Shown in pieces: positions 61,472-64,000 of a stretch of 64,000 nucleotides of DNA. Numbering within the stretch: the stretch's first letter is position 1; every line of letters begins with the position of its first letter. Below the pieces are notes generated by a model. The model was given only the letters and a program-made list of their open reading frames with translations. It did not search any database and was not told where the DNA came from. A program made the position numbers and the translations under genes. The DNA is from Phyllobacterium myrsinacearum (GTDB lineage Bacteria > Pseudomonadota > Alphaproteobacteria > Rhizobiales > Rhizobiaceae). The stretch spans positions 248,001 to 312,000 of the forward strand of contig NZ_JACGXN010000004.1 in assembly GCF_014138285.1 (NCBI RefSeq). The letters run 5' to 3'.

Positions 61472-62188
61472 TTGGCAAAGCCCTTCAAAGATTTCAAGTA
61501 TCTCACCTTTGACGTCGTCGGCACGCTGATTGATTTCGAAAGTGGTCTCAAGGACAGTCTTTCAATGATTGCGGCCGAGACCGGTGTGATGATCGATGAG
61601 GAAGCCGCTCTCACCTTGTACCGTCAGGCGCGTTACGAACCGGATGTCGAGCCTTTTCCCGACGATCTCGTCCGTGTCTATCTCCGTATAGCACCAGAGC
61701 TCGGGTTGCCCGCCGAGCGCCGTTATGGCGAAAGCCTTCGCGATGCCGCCAAGTCGTGGAAAGGATTTCCGGATAGTGCGGAAGCAATGGCAAGGCTGGC
61801 CAAGAGATATCGGCTCATTGCAATGACGAATGCGCAGCGCTGGGCTTTCGAATGCTTTTCCAAGGAAATCGGAGACCCGTTCTTTGCCGGCTTCACAACG
61901 GATGATACCGGCACAGAAAAGCCAGACCCGGCCTTCTTTGAGGAGGTATTCAAGTTCGTCGAGGCCGAGGGCAATTCCCGTAACGACATCCTGCATGTCG
62001 CTCAGAGCCAGTATCACGACATCGGAATTTCCAGGAAGCTGGGCTTGACCAATTGCTGGATTCAGAGACGCCACGATCAGAATGGATACGGCGCTACCAT
62101 CGAACCGGAGCGCTTCACTGAACCTGACTATCATTTTACGTCAATGGCAGCGCTGGCTGATGCCGTGGATCAAACAATTGCAGCCTGA
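61472..62188 (+). CDS. HAD hydrolase, second copy
   Basis: A 238-residue HAD protein. TTG 61472 with GAGGAG about 6 bp upstream is the best start; a GTG at 61451 is in frame. Motif I is FDVVGTLIDFESG, lacking the second Asp, motif II lies at AMTNAQR, and the motif III-IV part is KPDPAFFEEVF then VAQSQYHDIG. This dehalogenase-like subgroup acts on unknown small molecules. It is a distant paralogue of the gene at 57993. It lies about 250 bp after the aminotransferase gene and before the binding protein gene. Confidence 0.8.
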   Translation: MAKPFKDFKYLTFDVVGTLIDFESGLKDSLSMIAAETGVMIDEEAALTLYRQARYEPDVEPFPDDLVRVYLRIAPELGLPAERRYGESLRDAAKSWKGFPDSAEAMARLAKRYRLIAMTNAQRWAFECFSKEIGDPFFAGFTTDDTGTEKPDPAFFEEVFKFVEAEGNSRNDILHVAQSQYHDIGISRKLGLTNCWIQRRHDQNGYGATIEPERFTEPDYHFTSMAALADAVDQTIAA

Positions 62189-62264
62189 ATGAATCATCAA
62201 CCCGGACTGAACTGGTGGAAATAAACCAGATGTCCAAATGCGATCAACGATAGGGGAACTTCAG

Positions 62265-63875
62265 ATGGACAAGAAATTCTTGAACTGGACCAAAGCTGAC
62301 GATGCGATGGTTGAAAATGCAATCCGCCGTGGCGCGAACCGCCGTGAGCTCCTGCAGATGCTAATGCTGGGCGGAATGACGGCGATGGCAGGCGGGAGCA
62401 TTATCGGACGCTCTACAGCTGCCCTTGCTGCTGCCCCGGTTTCGGGCGGTTCACTCAAGGCCGCGGGCTGGTCCTCTTCCACTGCGGATACACTTGATCC
62501 TGCAAAAGCTTCGCTCTCGACGGATTACGTTCGTTGCTGCGCCTTCTACAACAGGCTTACACTTCTTGATCAGAACGGCGCAACTCAGATGGAGCTCGCC
62601 GAAAGTGTCAACAGCAGCGACGCCAAGGTCTGGACCGTCAAGCTGCGTAGCGGTGTGACGTTCCACGATGGCAAGAAACTAACGTCGGCCGATGTGGTTT
62701 ATTCACTCAATCGGCATCTGGATCCAGCCGTGGGATCGAAGGTAAACTCGATTGCCAAGCAGATGACTGACATCAAGGCCGTTGACGATCTCACACTGAA
62801 TATCACCCTCGCAAATGCGAATGCCGATTTGCCGACCATCTTGGCCATGCATCATTTCATGATCATCGCCGACGGCACCAAGGATTTCTCCAAGGCGAAC
62901 GGCACCGGTGCCTTTGTCTGCGAAAATTTTGAACCCGGCGTACGTTCGATTGCCGTTAAGAACAAGAATTATTGGAAAGAGAGCAAACCTTATCTCGATT
63001 CCTTTGAGTACTTCGCGATCTCGGATGATACGGCCCGCGTCAACGCATTGCTTTCAGGGGATATACAGCTTGCAGCCTCGATCAATCCACGTGCCATGCG
63101 GTTGTTGGATAGCCAGCCTTCGGTGGCGTTGTCCAAGACAACTTCCGGCAATTACACCAATTTGAACATGCGTCTCGACATGGCGCCCGGCCAGAAAGCC
63201 GACTTCGTACAGGGTATGAAGTATCTGCTGAACCGTGAGCAGATCCAGAAATCTGTCCTCCGCGGACTTGCCGAGATAGCCAATGACCAACCCGTCTCTC
63301 CTGCAAGCATCTACTATAATGCAGACCTGAAGCCGAAAGCCTTCGATCCGGACAAGGCTAAATTCCATTTTGAAAAGGCCGGCGTGTTGGGCCAGTCCAT
63401 TCCAATTGTCGCATCCGAAGCGGCAACCTCTTCGATCGATATGGCTACCGTGGTCCAGCAGGCTGGCGCCAACATTGGCATGAAGCTGGACGTACAGCGC
63501 GTGCCTTCGGACGGCTATTGGTCGAATTACTGGCTCAAGGCTCCTGTGCATTTTGGCAACATCAACCCGCGTCCGACGCCGGATATCCTGTTCTCGCTGC
63601 TGTATGCGTCGGATGCTCCATGGAATGAAAGCCAGTACAAGTCAGAGAAATTCGACAAGCTGCTGATCGAGGCGCGTGGAATGCTTGACCAGGCCAAGCG
63701 CAAAGCGATTTATGGTGAAATGCAGGTCATGATTGCCGAAGAAGCCGGAACGGCTATTCCGGTGTTCATTTCCAACGTCGATGCGATCTCCTCGAAGCTC
63801 AAGGGGCTGGAGGCAAGTCCGCTCGGCGGTCAGATGGGCTATGCCTTCGCGGAATATGTCTGGCTGGAAGCGTGA
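62265..63875 (+). CDS. Peptide-type ABC substrate-binding protein (family 5), Tat-like signal
   Basis: A 536-residue binding protein from ATG 62265 (AGGGGAAC upstream). The long N-terminus has NRRELLQMLMLGGMTAMAGG, a twin-arginine-type signal with hydrophobic core ending near AALAAAPV, so export may be by Tat. Mature features include VKLRSGVTFHDGKKLTSADV, GTGAFVCENFEPGV and the C-terminal AEEAGTAIPVFISN. A permease gene follows. The substrate is not known; the linked transaminase genes suggest an amine- or amino acid-like ligand. Confidence 0.88.
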   Translation: MDKKFLNWTKADDAMVENAIRRGANRRELLQMLMLGGMTAMAGGSIIGRSTAALAAAPVSGGSLKAAGWSSSTADTLDPAKASLSTDYVRCCAFYNRLTLLDQNGATQMELAESVNSSDAKVWTVKLRSGVTFHDGKKLTSADVVYSLNRHLDPAVGSKVNSIAKQMTDIKAVDDLTLNITLANANADLPTILAMHHFMIIADGTKDFSKANGTGAFVCENFEPGVRSIAVKNKNYWKESKPYLDSFEYFAISDDTARVNALLSGDIQLAASINPRAMRLLDSQPSVALSKTTSGNYTNLNMRLDMAPGQKADFVQGMKYLLNREQIQKSVLRGLAEIANDQPVSPASIYYNADLKPKAFDPDKAKFHFEKAGVLGQSIPIVASEAATSSIDMATVVQQAGANIGMKLDVQRVPSDGYWSNYWLKAPVHFGNINPRPTPDILFSLLYASDAPWNESQYKSEKFDKLLIEARGMLDQAKRKAIYGEMQVMIAEEAGTAIPVFISNVDAISSKLKGLEASPLGGQMGYAFAEYVWLEA

Positions 63876-63965
63876 TAGTCATCATTGGTCGGCAGGGGGC
63901 AGATGCACCCTGCTGACGCCGCCGCTGGCCAGTATGCTGGTCCACTCGCACCATAAAGGGCGTTC

Positions 63966-64000
63966 ATGAACACCCAGATTCTATCCCTTGTTTTCAAGCG
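63966..64000 (+). CDS. Start of next ABC permease gene (3' end outside window)
   Basis: ATG at 63966 with AAGGG 6 bp upstream begins an open frame that continues past the window end; the first 11 residues are MNTQILSLVFK. Family 5 binding-protein genes are almost always followed by a DppB-type permease, whose N-terminus is a basic helix, so the call is by position. Only 35 bases are visible. Confidence 0.5.
   Translation, partial: MNTQILSLVFK

Noticed and set aside
1-64000. CRISPR arrays, tRNA/rRNA genes, insertion sequences
   Set aside because: None recognised while reading the window; no repeat-spacer pattern, cloverleaf or transposase seen.

Overview
The window looks like an alphaproteobacterial replicon segment, most likely from the Hyphomicrobiales (Rhizobiales). 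Pointers are a rhizobial-order type III secretion (T3SS) operon (NolW-NolB-NolT-NolU-NolV-SctN-O-Q-R-S-T), a DmeR/DmeF metal efflux pair, a sugar ABC operon carrying several Gfo/Idh/MocA dehydrogenases, and many ABC uptake systems. Genus cannot be fixed from this sequence. Base composition is moderate rather than very GC-rich.

Layout: (1) 1-2530, the end of an iron-type ABC importer (fused permease, ATPase) plus an SRPBCC protein. (2) 2732-8899, one very large gene for a protein of about 2055 residues with a LysM-like N-terminus, internal duplications and hydrophobic C-terminal segments. (3) 8935-11445, an XRE/MmyB regulator, a small winged-helix-like protein and a PaaI-type thioesterase. (4) 11455-28449, a T3SS locus: a leftward operon from sctC1 to sctT, and rightward genes for a small needle-like protein, SctD, SctX/SctY-like proteins, SctV, a Tad-pilus-type secretin and a CpaD-like lipoprotein; then a leftward TadD-like TPR lipoprotein and a rightward sctU plus an L,D-transpeptidase. 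(5) 28667-29886, dmeRF. (6) 29913-39213, a carbohydrate ABC importer with three Gfo/Idh/MocA dehydrogenases and two GntR regulators. (7) 39343-41534, an FMN alpha-hydroxy-acid dehydrogenase and a GH25 lysozyme-like lipoprotein. (8) 41721-48076, a peptide-type ABC operon with a racemase-family protein. (9) 48465-64000, two tandem-GNAT proteins and a broad amino/carboxylic-acid catabolic region (deacetylase, dehydrogenases, transaminase, HAD hydrolases) ending in another peptide-type ABC importer that runs off the window.

The most interesting system is the T3SS. It pairs a rhizobial-type export apparatus with an outer-membrane part that resembles Tad pili (CpaC-like secretin, CpaD-like lipoprotein, TadD-like TPR lipoprotein), and it keeps a separate SctC N-domain protein. 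Its SctU has Ser-Arg-Asp-Arg where the autocleavage motif Asn-Pro-Thr-His normally lies. No recognisable translocon, gatekeeper or class I chaperone gene is in the locus. The giant gene at 2732-8899 is the best candidate for a secreted substrate: it shares with the sctC1 promoter region a pair of TCACA repeats 11 bp apart, each oriented toward its gene.

All functional calls come from reading motifs and gene order; no database search or structure prediction was run.
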